A stretch of DNA of 64,000 nucleotides from Peromyscus leucopus (taxonomy: Eukaryota > Chordata > Mammalia > Rodentia > Cricetidae). Where the stretch lies: assembly GCF_004664715.2 (NCBI RefSeq), contig NC_051074.1, positions 18,849,558-18,913,557 on the forward strand, given 5' to 3'. Below, piece by piece: positions 37,058-48,890 of the stretch. Below the pieces are notes generated by a model. That model searched no databases. It was not told the DNA's origin and saw only the letters and a list, made by a program, of their open reading frames with translations. A program made the position numbers and the translations under genes. Numbering within the stretch: position 1 is the first letter of the stretch; each line of letters starts with the position of its first letter.

Positions 37058-37446
37058 GAAAATTGTAGGCAGAAATTTCTGTCCTGCCAGCAACTTCCAA
37101 ATACCCAGCAACCACTTCCCAAATTACCACACAGAGGCTTATATTAATTATAAATGTTCAGCCAATAGCTCAGGCTTATTACTAACTAACTTACATTTTA
37201 AGTTAATTCATATTCCTTATTTATGCTCTGCCACATCGCGGTACTTTTAATAGCATGGCATGTTCATCTCCTGCTCACTCTGTGTCTGCTGGCAACTCCT
37301 GACTCTGCCCTTCTTCTTCTCATCATCCTTAGTTTGGTCACCAGCCTATACTTCCTGCCTGGCTACTGGCCAATCATTGTTTTATTGAACCGATTCAAGA
37401 GATACATCTTTACAGTGTACAGGAGGATTATTCCACAGCAGAAAAT
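37058..37446 (-). mobile_element. Solo ERV (class II-like) LTR with 6-bp duplication
   Basis: A complete solo LTR of 377 bp at 37064-37440 in reverse orientation, flanked by a perfect 6-bp direct repeat GAAAAT (37058-37063 and 37441-37446). Termini are TG...CA: TGTAGGCAG on the left and CCACAGCA on the right of the plus strand. On the minus strand it has TTCAATAAAACAATGATTGG (AATAAA next to an ATTGG box) and CCAGTAGCCAGGCAGGAAGT. A 6-bp duplication is typical of class II (ERVK/IAP-like) integration. The internal proviral region has been lost, presumably by LTR-LTR recombination. Confidence 0.92.
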
Positions 37447-37720
37447 GATTTCTTTGAGCAGTTCTACAGAATGACCCAGGTTTATAGATGACATGATTAA
37501 AAACGCAACTGAGTAAGAGGAGAAAGAAGAATTGAAGCTATCAGAGGCACAGGAAAGGCTTCCACTGTCCCTTCTCATGTGGGCTTCTGCACTGGTGGCC
37601 TATTGCATTGGTGGCCCACTGCACTGGTGACTTGCTGCAGCTGGACATCCAGATACAGTATCTGACTAGTTTAAAAGCTACACCAGCCACTGCAGAGAAT
37701 AAAGTAAGCTTTACACACAT

Positions 37721-37721
<1 letters not shown>

Positions 37722-37767
<46 letters not shown>
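37722..37767. repeat. (AC)n microsatellite
   Basis: About 46 bases of uninterrupted AC. Confidence 0.98.
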
Positions 37768-37769
<2 letters not shown>

Positions 37770-37960
37770 TAAAAGGCACAGCAAAATTTCCAGGATTATT
37801 TTGGTTTATTTTTAAGCTAAATAAACATTAGCTTACATTTTAATGAATAAAGCATGGCTTGAGGGGAGGATAGATGGAAAGATAGAAATCAAATTTAAAA
37901 TAAAGATGACAGTGAATGAAACTGGCCTAGAAGAAATGTTTCACAAAAGAAAAAAGGGAC

Positions 37961-38022
37961 GGAAGGAGGGAAGGAAGAAGAGAGGGAGGGAAGAAAGGAT
38001 GGAGGGAGGAGGGGGAAGGAGA
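37961..38022 (+). repeat. Purine-only tract (GGGA/GGAA-rich)
   Basis: 62 bases with a single pyrimidine (T at 38000), made of GGAAGGAGGGAAGG-like units. Near-mirror symmetry makes it a candidate for intramolecular triplex (H-DNA). Confidence 0.95.
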
Positions 38023-40815
38023 TGAAAAGTCAACCAGAGCAGTAGCAAATAGCAAAGTTAAGAAAGAATGTGATGGAGATCGTAACAAGGACCTCTGGCC
38101 CAGAGAAAGCCAGGAGAGCAACATTCAAAATGAGCGGAGAATCAAGGTGGGTAATCCTTCAGGGCCAGAGAATTCCACAAACCCAAACTGAACAATTAGA
38201 GCTTCAAGAGGTTAAGACAACAAGTAATGAAACTAGGGATGCGAGAGCCAGTTTTCAAGAAAAAACTATGGCAACGAAAATATCCTATTTGCTAAGAAGC
38301 ACTTCGGGTGGAGCCGCTGTGGAATGCATCAGGCCACTCACTCCCTAGTTTAAGGCCAACCCTGCACCCATGCCTTTAGCTTGGCTGTCACGACAACTCT
38401 CAGTCCTCACCAGGTGAGCAACCCTGCAACCTCAGAGAAGAAAAATACACAAAATCAAGATGTAGACCAAAATCATATTTTTCAAATTTTTGAGAAAGCT
38501 AGGGATATTTTGTCTGAAATTCGTGCTGTTTGAAACATGTAAGAGGAATCTGACCCAGGAAATCTGATACTTTCATTTTTTAATTTAAAATAATTAAAAT
38601 AAGCTGACTACTAGTAATCTTGACATTTTAATTTGAAATATTTAAGGGCAGTTTTTTGAGTAAGGTATGCAATGTTTGCTGTGTCCGGGTAAAGCCCAAC
38701 TGAGACCTTTCAGTCCACTGCAGTACCTGAGAGCTTGGGGAGGCTTCACTTAGATGTGTGACGCTGCTTAACGAGGGGTTGGAAGGGTTTGGGAAAAGTA
38801 ACATATTGGTAAGGTTTAGTTTGAAATAGAAATGAATTTAGTCAATATGAAAATGGTATGAGATACTTAGAGAAATTCAACTGTTAATGGTATAAGATGA
38901 TTTGATCACCTTGGGAGAAATAAAAATGTTTTAAATATAACTCGAATAACTATATTTACCCAAAAAAAGTAACAATAAATAAGCTTTGTAAATTCAGCTT
39001 AAAGGCTTATAGATATCCAGCTTTAGGATTTAAGACTATTCAAAAAAGATTATTAATTATGATACTGGAAATGTTACTTATCTCACAAATCAAAGACCCT
39101 TAAAGATTAAAAGTTCAAATGACTCTGTGAAATCACTAATTTCTCCAATCAAGAGATGAGCACAATTCAAAAGGGAAGAACTTTGGAAAAATAATCACCC
39201 AACAAACCTGAGATATTAATATTATCCATGAGGGGAATTTATGTAATCTGGAGGAAAAAATTTAAAGGCTAGCAAATATGGCCACCCTGAGAAATATAAC
39301 CATATACAGTACTAAAGGTTTGTGAGAAGTCTCATAATTTAACAACAGTTTCCACTCATTTGTTTTCAGTGAGGAACTTAATTTAATGCTCAGGAACACC
39401 TTACAGAATAGAAGATGTTGCAGAGAACAGCTAGAAACTGCCGTATTAGACAGCTGGACACAGATCCTTCGCAGGTCGCTGGGCGCCATAAGGAATGAAA
39501 ACGGTTACAGGTGACAGAAATTTCCATTACTTGGTGGTAGCACATAACACTTGAAAAAGGCCACCTCAACAAGATGAGATGTTCTGTCCTGTGACATTTT
39601 CAGGGTCTCAGAGCTTTGCACCTTTCTCATAAACATGTCACAGTCTTTCCTCTTAAAACCCCAGGCATACACATGGACTCCACTCATTCCTAAACTCTTG
39701 AAGCTTCCCAATCCTTATCGCCAATTCCAGTTAGTCACTGAGTGCCATTGCCTCACTGACATGAACTCAACATCCAAAGCTGAGTTCATTCTTTTCAATT
39801 AAAAAAAAAAATGCTACTCTCCAACTTCCTATAAAGTTCCATTTATTCAGTTGCTTATGCCAAAAACTGGAGTTAAGTTCTAGAATCTCAAGTACTCAAG
39901 TCTCACATCACTAATACTAAAAATCATGCTTCATGGTCCTTGAATTCATGCTTTCCTTTTCACTCTGCTGTTTATTATTGGCATTCAATATACCATTATT
40001 TTCTCTGCAATACTGCAATCACCTAGAACAGGATGCCCTGGTTCTGATCTCTCCCTCAATCCTTTGGACATGGTGAATTTTTTAAACTATTAGAAATTAG
40101 AAGGTTTCCCTTTGGATAACTCCTTTCCATGCTAGCTGAGGTCCCTTGCTCCAGTCCTTAATTCTACCTCTAGAGCTTAAGCTGTAGTCCAAACACATCC
40201 AACTTCCCGCACTTTCTAGAATACAAGGATCTTTCAGATCTATCTTTAAAGTATGTTTTCCCTGTTTGAACGTCGTTGTTATTTTCTTCTTCCAAGGCAA
40301 CTCCTCACACTTTCCTCTGGAGAACATCCCTCTGCACACTTCTCTTCTGACTGAATTTTATTTCTACACACTTTGAACTGTCACCATCGCTGCTTCAATC
40401 ACCAAGAGTGGGCGGTGGCACAGGCTGTTTACTTCCTAATTAAAATTAGTTAAATATCTAGCACAGTCCCTAAGGTGAAACCACGATTCCAAAGCCATTT
40501 TGAGCATTGTTAGCATGCTGACTGCTTCTTTGGTTCATTTTCTCTCACAGGTGTGCACCCTCATCTAGTTTCTCACCTGAGTGTTTTCTTTTCCTCCCTC
40601 CACCCTTTGCCTTTCTCCCTCTTCTTAATAGTAAATTCTAGGGGAATCCATTCAATCTTTTCTAATTTAGCCAAGTTTCAAATGTCTAATTATAGGATGT
40701 TTCTTGTCTCTTAGTCACAAGTCCACAGGCCTAAGGCCTGGGAGGATCTGAAGGACATGGGATGCTTTCTGCTGGCAGGGATAGAACTTCAAGTCTTCCT
40801 CCCCAATCACACTCG

Positions 40816-40882
40816 CTCCTCTCTCTCTTCCTCTCTCTCCTCTCCCTCTCCTCTCCTCTCCTCCTCCTCCTCCTCCTCCTCC

Positions 40883-40954
<72 letters not shown>
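40816..40954. repeat. Compound microsatellite (CT)(CTC)(ATC)(CT)
   Basis: Four adjoining blocks: an irregular CT/CCTCT part (40816-40860), CTC units (40861-40883), about ten CAT/ATC units (40884-40914) and a pure CT run (40915-40954). All reading frames are open through it, so the Ser/Leu, Arg/Glu and Met/Asp-rich frames seen on both strands are artefacts. Confidence 0.97.
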
Positions 40955-40957
<3 letters not shown>

Positions 40958-42805
40958 GCATTCTTTGTATTTAAGGAAATCTTGTGATTGTATTCATTCA
41001 TTTCCTTCCACTTGTTTATCAATTCTTCCATGTCTCCAGATTTTTCCTGCCTTAGGAGCAAGCTATTGTTTCCTTTCTTATTCCTACATTGCATATGTAT
41101 TTGGCATATAATATGAATTAAAGAACACATGTGTTCTGAAAGAAAACTAAGACTATGATTTTCCTGATTCATGTATTACTATCTTCAACAACTCCCTGAG
41201 TTAATGGATTTTTATGAGGCAAGGCTCTCAGATGCAAAGGGAGACATACGTATACATAAGTTCAAGAAAATATGACATTCCAGCCAACCCTATCGCTCTT
41301 GTTAAGTGCCCAGGGTAAAACTCTACAAGGTCAAATGGGAAGCTCCTGCCTGACCCTGGTGTGGATAATCATGTCCTGAGGTTGTGTAAGGGGAATGCCA
41401 CTGGTCCCAAACCACCAAGCCGATTCTATTCAGAGTCTGGAATAAATTAAGCACTTTGGGGAATGGAAACTGCTGTTCTCCCCAGGAGGAACCAGAGCTC
41501 TATGAACAGGTCACAGCACCTGCCTTGGGCATGTCAGGTGTCCAGCCAGCTGTGAAGTTCTTCCTAGCCTTTCACAGTTGGAAGCAGTATAATAGGGCCC
41601 ATTGTTAATACTGAGAAAATCAGGACCCTCAACTTCAGAAAGAGTTCATTTCCCTCTTGCCAAAGACTAAATGCAGAACGTTCTGGAATACAGACCTACC
41701 AGGATTAATGAAATTGCATCATTCATATTTCTGTCAGACAATTAAATAAAAACACCTACTACTATAATGAAGAAGAGTTGTCTGTCTAGTAAGTTGTTTC
41801 CTGAATTAAGCATTGTACAGAAAGTTTTATGTAACCAAGTGTAGCCAGCACAGTCTATTTATTTTGAAATTAATTCATCCTTTCCACTATAACAATAAAA
41901 GCAATTCCTTATCATATCACTGTGTTTTTCAAGTAATTCTAGGGACCAAATTTTACTAAAGATTATCCCATGCTTTTGTTTCCATGGTATTATTATCCAG
42001 GACACAGAGATCGGAAGAGGCCGCCACTGGCTCCAAGCGTGGCTTGAGCGGGTGCTGGCATTAGCCCTCTTCTAATTGTGCACTCGTCATTAAGCCTCTG
42101 TATTGTCAGCATATGCTGCACTGCACTGTCTGTGCTGGTTCACAATTAACATTCACGTATCCTTCATCTCATTCCAAAAGCGATGGGGTAGATGAGGGCA
42201 ACCGACTGGAGAACAGCACCTTAAGGCTTCCGGCGGGCAGAGGCGGCTACGAAGTAAGTACCCTGTTCCAGTTCCTTAGCCTTTTGGAACAAAGAGGCTG
42301 ATCAGCAGTGCTGTGCCAGCCTACAGGATAAAAGGTCGGCAGAAGCTGGTTTATGCCATAGAGAACAACATACCCATGACCTTCACGGCTTTCTGAATTC
42401 GTGTTTCCTCAAAAACAGCATCACCACCAATTTAGTAAGCTTAGTCCTTCTACTAATGTGTTTAGGTTTGATTCTGTAAGGTGTTAAGCAACAGCCTCCT
42501 TAGGGGTCAGGTTTTGATTACAGAGGGGGAAAAACCCACCCCAAAGATTAATACATAGCTAAAATAAGCCTAACTTGATTCAGGTGCTAAAACATCCCTG
42601 ACCATTCAAGGCGGGTTACATCAAGGTGGAAGTCAAATAAGTCCATGTGCTTAATCACCTTTGTAAAATATGCTTCAAATCTGACCACTGCATTTAATAA
42701 CTATTGGAATAACTCATAGAATAGAATAGAAATATTTTAAAGACATAACATAGATAACAGCCTGTGGACTCAAGGTGTGCTTTGGCTTTATGAACCATTA
42801 AGATA
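40955..42805. other. Unique sequence, possible conserved segment near 42.1 kb
   Basis: No repeat was recognised. The part 41995-42260 is less AT-rich, contains CTTCTAATTGTGCACTCGTCATTAAGC-like homeodomain-type text, and ends in a donor-like GAA|GTAAGTA at 42249-42258. I considered a small exon here but could not place an acceptor or a known protein, so it stays unassigned. Confidence 0.4.
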
Positions 42806-42887
42806 AACCGGGAATGTAGTTCAGCTGGTGCAGTATTTGCCCAGCATGCACAAGGCTCCGGGTTCAATCTTCAGCACAATCAAAAAA
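42806..42887 (+). mobile_element. ID SINE
   Basis: GGGAATGTAGTTCAGCTGGT (A-box region), GCATGCACAAGGCTCCGGGT and GGTTCAATCTTCAGCAC (B-box region) followed by a short A-rich tail. A moderately diverged ID element. Confidence 0.85.
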
Positions 42888-43174
42888 TTATGACCATGAA
42901 TAGTAACAAATAGAAAAATAAACTTCTAAGCTAACTATCTCATTCAAAAGTTTCCTCAATATGTCCTTAATGTCTAGGATAGGATCTGGGGGCATAAGAG
43001 CACTCAACTAAATGAAAGAATAAATATATAAAAAACACAACTTTTATTTTTTTTAAAGTGAGAACATAAAACATTACAAAAAAAAACCCCAAAGTTTAAA
43101 AGATTAAAGGATTTAAATTCAGCTGTTAATTGTTGCAGTTTTTAAATGAATGCAGCACATTAGGAGGATCCTTA

Positions 43175-43253
43175 GGGGTGGGGATATAGCACAGAGGTAC
43201 AGTCCTTTCTATCATTTGCACTGACCTGGGTTCAACCCCGTGTACCACAAAAG
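43175..43253 (+). mobile_element. ID SINE (diverged)
   Basis: GGGGTGGGGATATAGCACAG (A-box region) and CCTGGGTTCAACCCCGTGTA (B-box region) with an A-rich 3' end. It lies about 290 bases downstream of another ID in the same orientation. Confidence 0.8.
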
Positions 43254-43518
43254 AACACCGTCTCAATGTACTTTGACAACAGGATAGATGAGATGTTGAC
43301 GAAAAAGACACGTACTGCACCCCACACACGGAGATTTGAAAGCAATGGAAATCGCGCAGGGCTAAGCTTACTAAGCTGTATACAGGGAGCTCATGGAGAT
43401 TTTAGTAAGACTTACTGTATAAAAAGAAAAATGGTGACATGACTTAGTTGATATAAAATGTGTTTACAACCTGAAAGTTTTCTTTCTCCTCTTCCCACTC
43501 ACCCTCCCTTCCTCCTTT

Positions 43519-43624
43519 GCTGAGACAGGGTCTCCCTATGCCAGCATGCCAGCCTTGAACCAGGGAACTCCTGCATATTCCTCCAGAGTACTAGTATTAC
43601 AGGGATGGGCCTCCATGCCCAGCT
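43519..43624 (-). mobile_element. Diverged B1/PB1-like SINE, reverse
   Basis: GCTGAGACAGGGTCTCCCTA, CCAGCCTTGAACCAGGGAAC, ACTAGTATTACAGGGATGG and CCATGCCCAGCT follow the reverse-complement 7SL-derived order. The high divergence and GGGTCTC rather than GGGTTTC wording suggest an old proto-B1 copy. Confidence 0.7.
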
Positions 43625-43947
43625 CTTCAGTTTATCTTAAGATGCTGAAAAATGGTACCTTACTGCTCTGTAATTTTACATCTACTCTAATCTCAAACTT
43701 TTACATCTGGGTAGCTCCAATCCCACCCACTAGAAGGACACAGTCCAATCAGTAAATACTAAGATCATCCTTGAAAGGCAAGGAAATATTACTCTCTGAA
43801 TCCCCAAATCATACTTGGAAAACATATCAGTGCTTTAGGATGAAACCACAACAGCATCAATAGCAAGCTCTTAAATCAACTTCTTATGCAGTAAGTATCA
43901 CACTAAATAGTACATATCATCAATCGTAATTTCTATTATATCAGTAC

Positions 43948-44005
43948 AGACACACACAGACACACACACACACACACAGACACACACACACACACACACA
44001 CACAC
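43948..44005. repeat. Interrupted (AC)n microsatellite
   Basis: AC repeat with regularly spaced CAGA interruptions, then about 24 bases of pure AC. Confidence 0.95.
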
Positions 44006-45138
44006 GTCTATGAAATAGATGCTCTCCTTTCCTCCATTTTTAGATACAAGGACACTGGGTCATACAAAAGTTAAATATCTTGCAATTCCTACATAACTGA
44101 TTTGTAAAAGAGCCAAGATTCAAATTCAGTCAGCCTGGCTCCTGAATCCATCTTCTCATTTACCAAATTTCAAGACCTTTAGTTTTTTGGTTAAACTCAT
44201 GAAGTAGGGCATTGCTACCTAATGCAAAGATAAATACTGGCAGCATATCTTGAAAAGTCCACTCATTAATTTCCCTTAAAAGAGCCACCTAAAGATAGAA
44301 AGCCAACATTTAACTGTATTCAACTGTATATGAACACACACACAAAGACGTTACAGTAACATACACGCAGAGTCACTGAGGCAAATGTAAGTCACATTTT
44401 TCATGATGCCCAACCCAGAAAGTGTTACAAAAAATGCCCACAGAGCTGCCCAGGAAACACCACCTCTGCGGCCTCTCTTCGGGCTTGCTCTCACTCTAAG
44501 AGCACAGCAGGAAGCTCATGGAAGGATGTGTGCTCCTAACAGGCACCTCTAGTTGCTGGCAGAGCAACCACACTCATTAGCTTAACATCCCCTTCCAGCA
44601 TCTGGTTCCTGCACTCCCAACACATGACCTTACTGGGTGGCCAAAGGTCGGGGCTGAGAGGCACCCACCTCACTGCTCCTCGCTGCTCCTCACCTTCCAG
44701 TTCACCTTTACCCTCTCCTCAGTGACTGTAAAATCCCCCTCTTCACCACACTGCATCGCATCGCTTAGGAAAGACTTCCTGTGGCGGTTGTGGCTTTTGT
44801 GTGCATGTGTTTGGTGGGAATTTCAGGTTCTTTTATAATTGCCTCCATACAGTCTCTAGAAATCCTTCTGCAGGAAAGTCAAGACTAACACTATTGAAAG
44901 CAGGGAGCGTTCTAGGAATTGCTAATACTCAGCTATGGTCAAATAGCTTCCCTTCCCTCCCACACAGGCAGAGCTACAGAGAACAACAAAATCGACAGCT
45001 GAGGAAGGCGAGGTGGCCTACTTCAGGTCGGCAGTGATGTCTCATCCACCCACAAATTTAAAAATGCCCATCTCTAGATGCACTAAAACACGCCCATTTG
45101 GTGACTCTGGTGCAAACACACTACTTTCCAGTATTGGA

Positions 45139-45152
45139 GGGGGGGGGGGGGG
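45139..45152 (+). repeat. G14 homopolymer
   Basis: Fourteen consecutive G. Confidence 0.95.
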
Positions 45153-48100
45153 CGTGCCACAAGAACCTATGTTCCTACAGTGCTCCAAGTCAGTCTTCAT
45201 ACGCAGAACACACCATGTTATGTTATTGTCCTTGTGTGCTTCCTCCTAGGTCTAGCCTATAGAGCACATGCTAATCAGCTCCCTTCTGAACCACATTAAA
45301 GGATGAACCAAGTCAGAGTCAGGGCAGTCCATATACATGGAGTAAAAATCACTTCACGTTCCTGGTGCTGCCATCACTAAACTGGCTTAACAAAGACAAA
45401 CAAAGTATTTGTTCACTGTTTGTTTTTTAAGTTGTTCCAACCTCACAAACAAGTGCGATAGATTTGCCTTAAACACTGGTGGGTTTAAGTCATACGGAGG
45501 CTAAGTGTGAGCTAAGGCAGAGAGACATCTCTACTATTATAAGAATGCATATTAAACACGGGGGTTTTATAAGATAGGAGGTTTTTCAGAAAAGTAGTAA
45601 AGGAGCAGAAAAATTTAGTTTCAGTTCTAGACATGCTAATTTCTAGGTCTTTGACCTTTATTTATTAGTTAATTCCTCCAAGCTTCAAGTACTTCCCATG
45701 TAAAAGAAGGTAAACCGTACAAACTACAGTTCTGCAACATTGAAAAACTCTACACTTAAGCAAATGTAGCCAAATGTTCAAAAGCACACATAATTACAGG
45801 TATTTAGGCGCTGCAGTCACTAAAATGGCATACTACAGTAAGTAAAGCTACTGAAAAACATTTCTCTTTGGCTCAAAATGCTACACTTTATTAAGAATGC
45901 TAGCCAGCTACTAAGCAAATACCTGTACACTGAAAATATTTTTACAGCAAGCATAAACAGTTTGACAGTAATTTGTATCATTCTCACGGGAAAATAACTT
46001 CTCCAATCTCATCTTTCTAGTCTATGTAGCAGTGCCAATTTATAGGCATATAAAATTTGAAATCTCTTCTGTGCATCAATTATAACTTACGCAGCTCCCT
46101 GAGCAGCATTTAAAAAGCAAAGAAGTGCAAACAATATTCTGCTTGCTGACATGGTAAAAAATTTAGCTAACATTGCTTTAGAACTTCACAATTTAGCTGC
46201 AATCAAATATCCTCTTTTTGAGAAAAAAAAAGAAGCAACTAGGGTAATAGCTTAGGTGGATTTTAACGTCCACATCCACCTAACCTGTACCTGTAATTAT
46301 CCAGCTCCTCACCTAAGGACAAGGACAATGGAATGAGAACAAATTAACAATCATTTCCTTCTAGCTTCCTGGGTACTAGAAGATGCAAGACTCCTACATT
46401 TTATTTTCTTAAAACTACATTTCAAATCACAAATCTACAAAAAATAAGAAAAATAAAATGTAACACAAGATGCATAAATGATCTTTACTCCTGGGGATAT
46501 TTCCTGCCTGGACTAGAGAGAATGAGGAGCTAATCTATATTAAAAATAAATAAATAAACTGAAAGTTTGCAAAAGTTCTCGAAGAATAATCACAAAACAA
46601 ATAGCACAAACTAATTGAAATTTAACTTAGAAACAAAAACGTTCTAGATGTGCTGTTTAGAGTTTGTAACTCCAGCAGTCACTGGTGGAATAACGACTGT
46701 AGACAGTAATGCAACCATACTAGACCTTTTTGAATAGCAGATGGTTGTAAGTGTAAGTGATGGAAGTAGGTTTGGTAGGCTACACTAAGACATTCTGGTT
46801 GATATTTGCATATAACATGCATTAATGTAACTACAGCCTGGTTAAAATTTAAATGTGTGCGAGGATCCTCTGTAAAGTGGGTGAGTAGAGATTTATGATA
46901 TAACACGATCATTCAAAGGACACCCAAAACCCAGGAACTTAGGTTTCCTTTGTCCAAACACCATCTTCTGTCACCCCGAGGTATGAACCTAAAGGAAACA
47001 CAACACCTATAAGTCCTCACAGTCCAAAAGGTCCAAAGAGTCAACAGAAATTCTGAAAGCCCACAAGCCAAAATTCCTATTTCTCAACTCCCTAATTTTA
47101 GATTGCTCTGATGGAATGGGATTCTGAGAATTTCCCCTACAGCAATCATGGCCAGTGACAAGAGATGCAGAGGCAAGCAGCTTGTGCCCAGCTGTGGACC
47201 AGAGATAGTACTAGGGTGCTGTGCTAATGGAACGTGGCTTGACTACAGCACAGACCATAATTTAGCTTCTAATTTGATCAGCTTAAAAATCAGGTTGAGG
47301 GGGTACCTTGGGCCCCAGGCTACAACTTGGTATATGAGATATCAGCCCAAGGGCAAATTTACTTAGGGACTATTTGGGTGTTCTGAGGGTGAAACAAGGT
47401 AAGAATCATTCACGTCTCTACATTCAAGATTCAGTCTCCTGAGTTATACTGTTACACAGTCTTTAAAATGTAGCTCATAAAGGAATAAACCTGAAATCTT
47501 CACCGAATTTAAATCAGACTATATTTACTTCAGATTAAAAGTGATTTTTAATAACTTTCTAGGTGGCTAGAAGAAACCACTAGAAGAAACTGCTCGTTTG
47601 TATTTTGCCAACAGTTATGGGTAATTTTCTATGTGGGTGTACATCATTGGTTGTTATCTTCAGCAGTGGGCCAGCTATAGGCATGTGTCCTAAGTCAGAT
47701 GAACAAGTTTGTCAACTCTACAGTCAAGGCACAGAATTACACATTACCAGGGTTAGTATGGTCTTCAGCTCGCCGATAGAGCTATTTAGCAACTAATAGT
47801 AATAATCAAAATAAAACACCTTAGTGTTTAAAGATGAGATGGCATAAATGTTCAAGGAATCCAGTTGAGTTCACAAGCAGTCTTTGAGTGCTAACATCCT
47901 CCAAACAATGCAATTTCCATCTCACCATCTGCGTCAGGCTTGCCATTACTGTGTACATGTGTTTTGTTTCCTTGCTAACTTGCTTACACTAATAGATTGA
48001 AGGAAAAAAAAAAAGCAACTATGAAGTGGTAGCTCTCAGGCTGCATCCTTTCTGTCAAGCTAGGCTACAAAGAGACCACTGATAAGCTCTGTTACCCAAG

Positions 48101-48819
48101 GTCTACAGTGACAACCGGACTGGTCCCAAACTGCTGCCGTCACACCATCCAAAGAGCAATGGCTAGAATAGCTGTGTCGGCACAATGGGACAGAAATGTC
48201 CCAATCCTTCTTACGCAGGTGAGTGAAATGCACAACAGGACCAGCTTCCTGGGAATGGGTTTCAGAGGTCAGTGAGGCCTAATGATTATTGCCTTGGGGA
48301 AAGGGGACTCACAGAGTCCTCAAGGAGGTAAGAAAGGACCTGTTGGGAATTAAAGAGAGGATTCCACAGACAGTGTTGTGGAAACATGTGGCTGACACTT
48401 AACATTCTACTTTTGAAAATGCAGGAAATATGTGGATTAGGAAATGTAGGTTTTAACACCTTAAAACCAATTTATTTTAACAAAATCAATCTAATAAAAA
48501 AGAAAGATGAATTAAAATGATTTTTAAAAATATGCTGCGTCTACAAAGCATGCTCACAGGAGACATGTTTGTGTAAGAGCCCTCCTGCAAGCCTTCAAGA
48601 GTCACCAGTTTTCATCAAACAACGCTTTTTCTTTTTGCTGCTTATCAGTTATTAAGAATTTCTCTTTAAAGCTTGATTACCCCAAAACTGTAATCATCCA
48701 TTTACAATTCATTATTTCCATTGAGGTTCCCGCGGGAAGAAAAAGCCATGTTTTATGCTCTTCATTGCGGACACTGTTTCCTCTAACACAACGTCACTTC
48801 AAGCAGCCTCACAGCTAAC

Positions 48820-48890
48820 ACATACATGCACGCACATACATACGCACATGCATACATACATGCATACACATACACACATGTACACATGAA
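48820..48890. repeat. Degenerate (CATA/CACA)n tetranucleotide tract
   Basis: Alternating purine-pyrimidine CATACATGCACG-type units over about 70 bases, diverged from a CA/TA repeat. Confidence 0.85.

Larger units (their letters stand above)
37447..40814. other. Unique sequence with (AC)n and purine tract
   Basis: Holds (AC)n at 37722-37767 and a purine tract at 37961-38022. No coding region was recognised. Confidence 0.5.
43625..48819. other. Mostly unique sequence, no gene seen
   Basis: Contains an interrupted (AC)n at 43948-44005 and a G14 run at 45139-45152. No coding region or clear SINE/LINE/LTR was recognised over about 5 kb. The segment around 48590-48800 looks moderately conserved in character, including CCCGCGGG near 48729. 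Confidence 0.5.

Noticed and set aside
40731..41172. Arg/Glu-, Met- and Asp-rich open frames
   Set aside because: Translations of the compound CT/CTC/ATC microsatellite.
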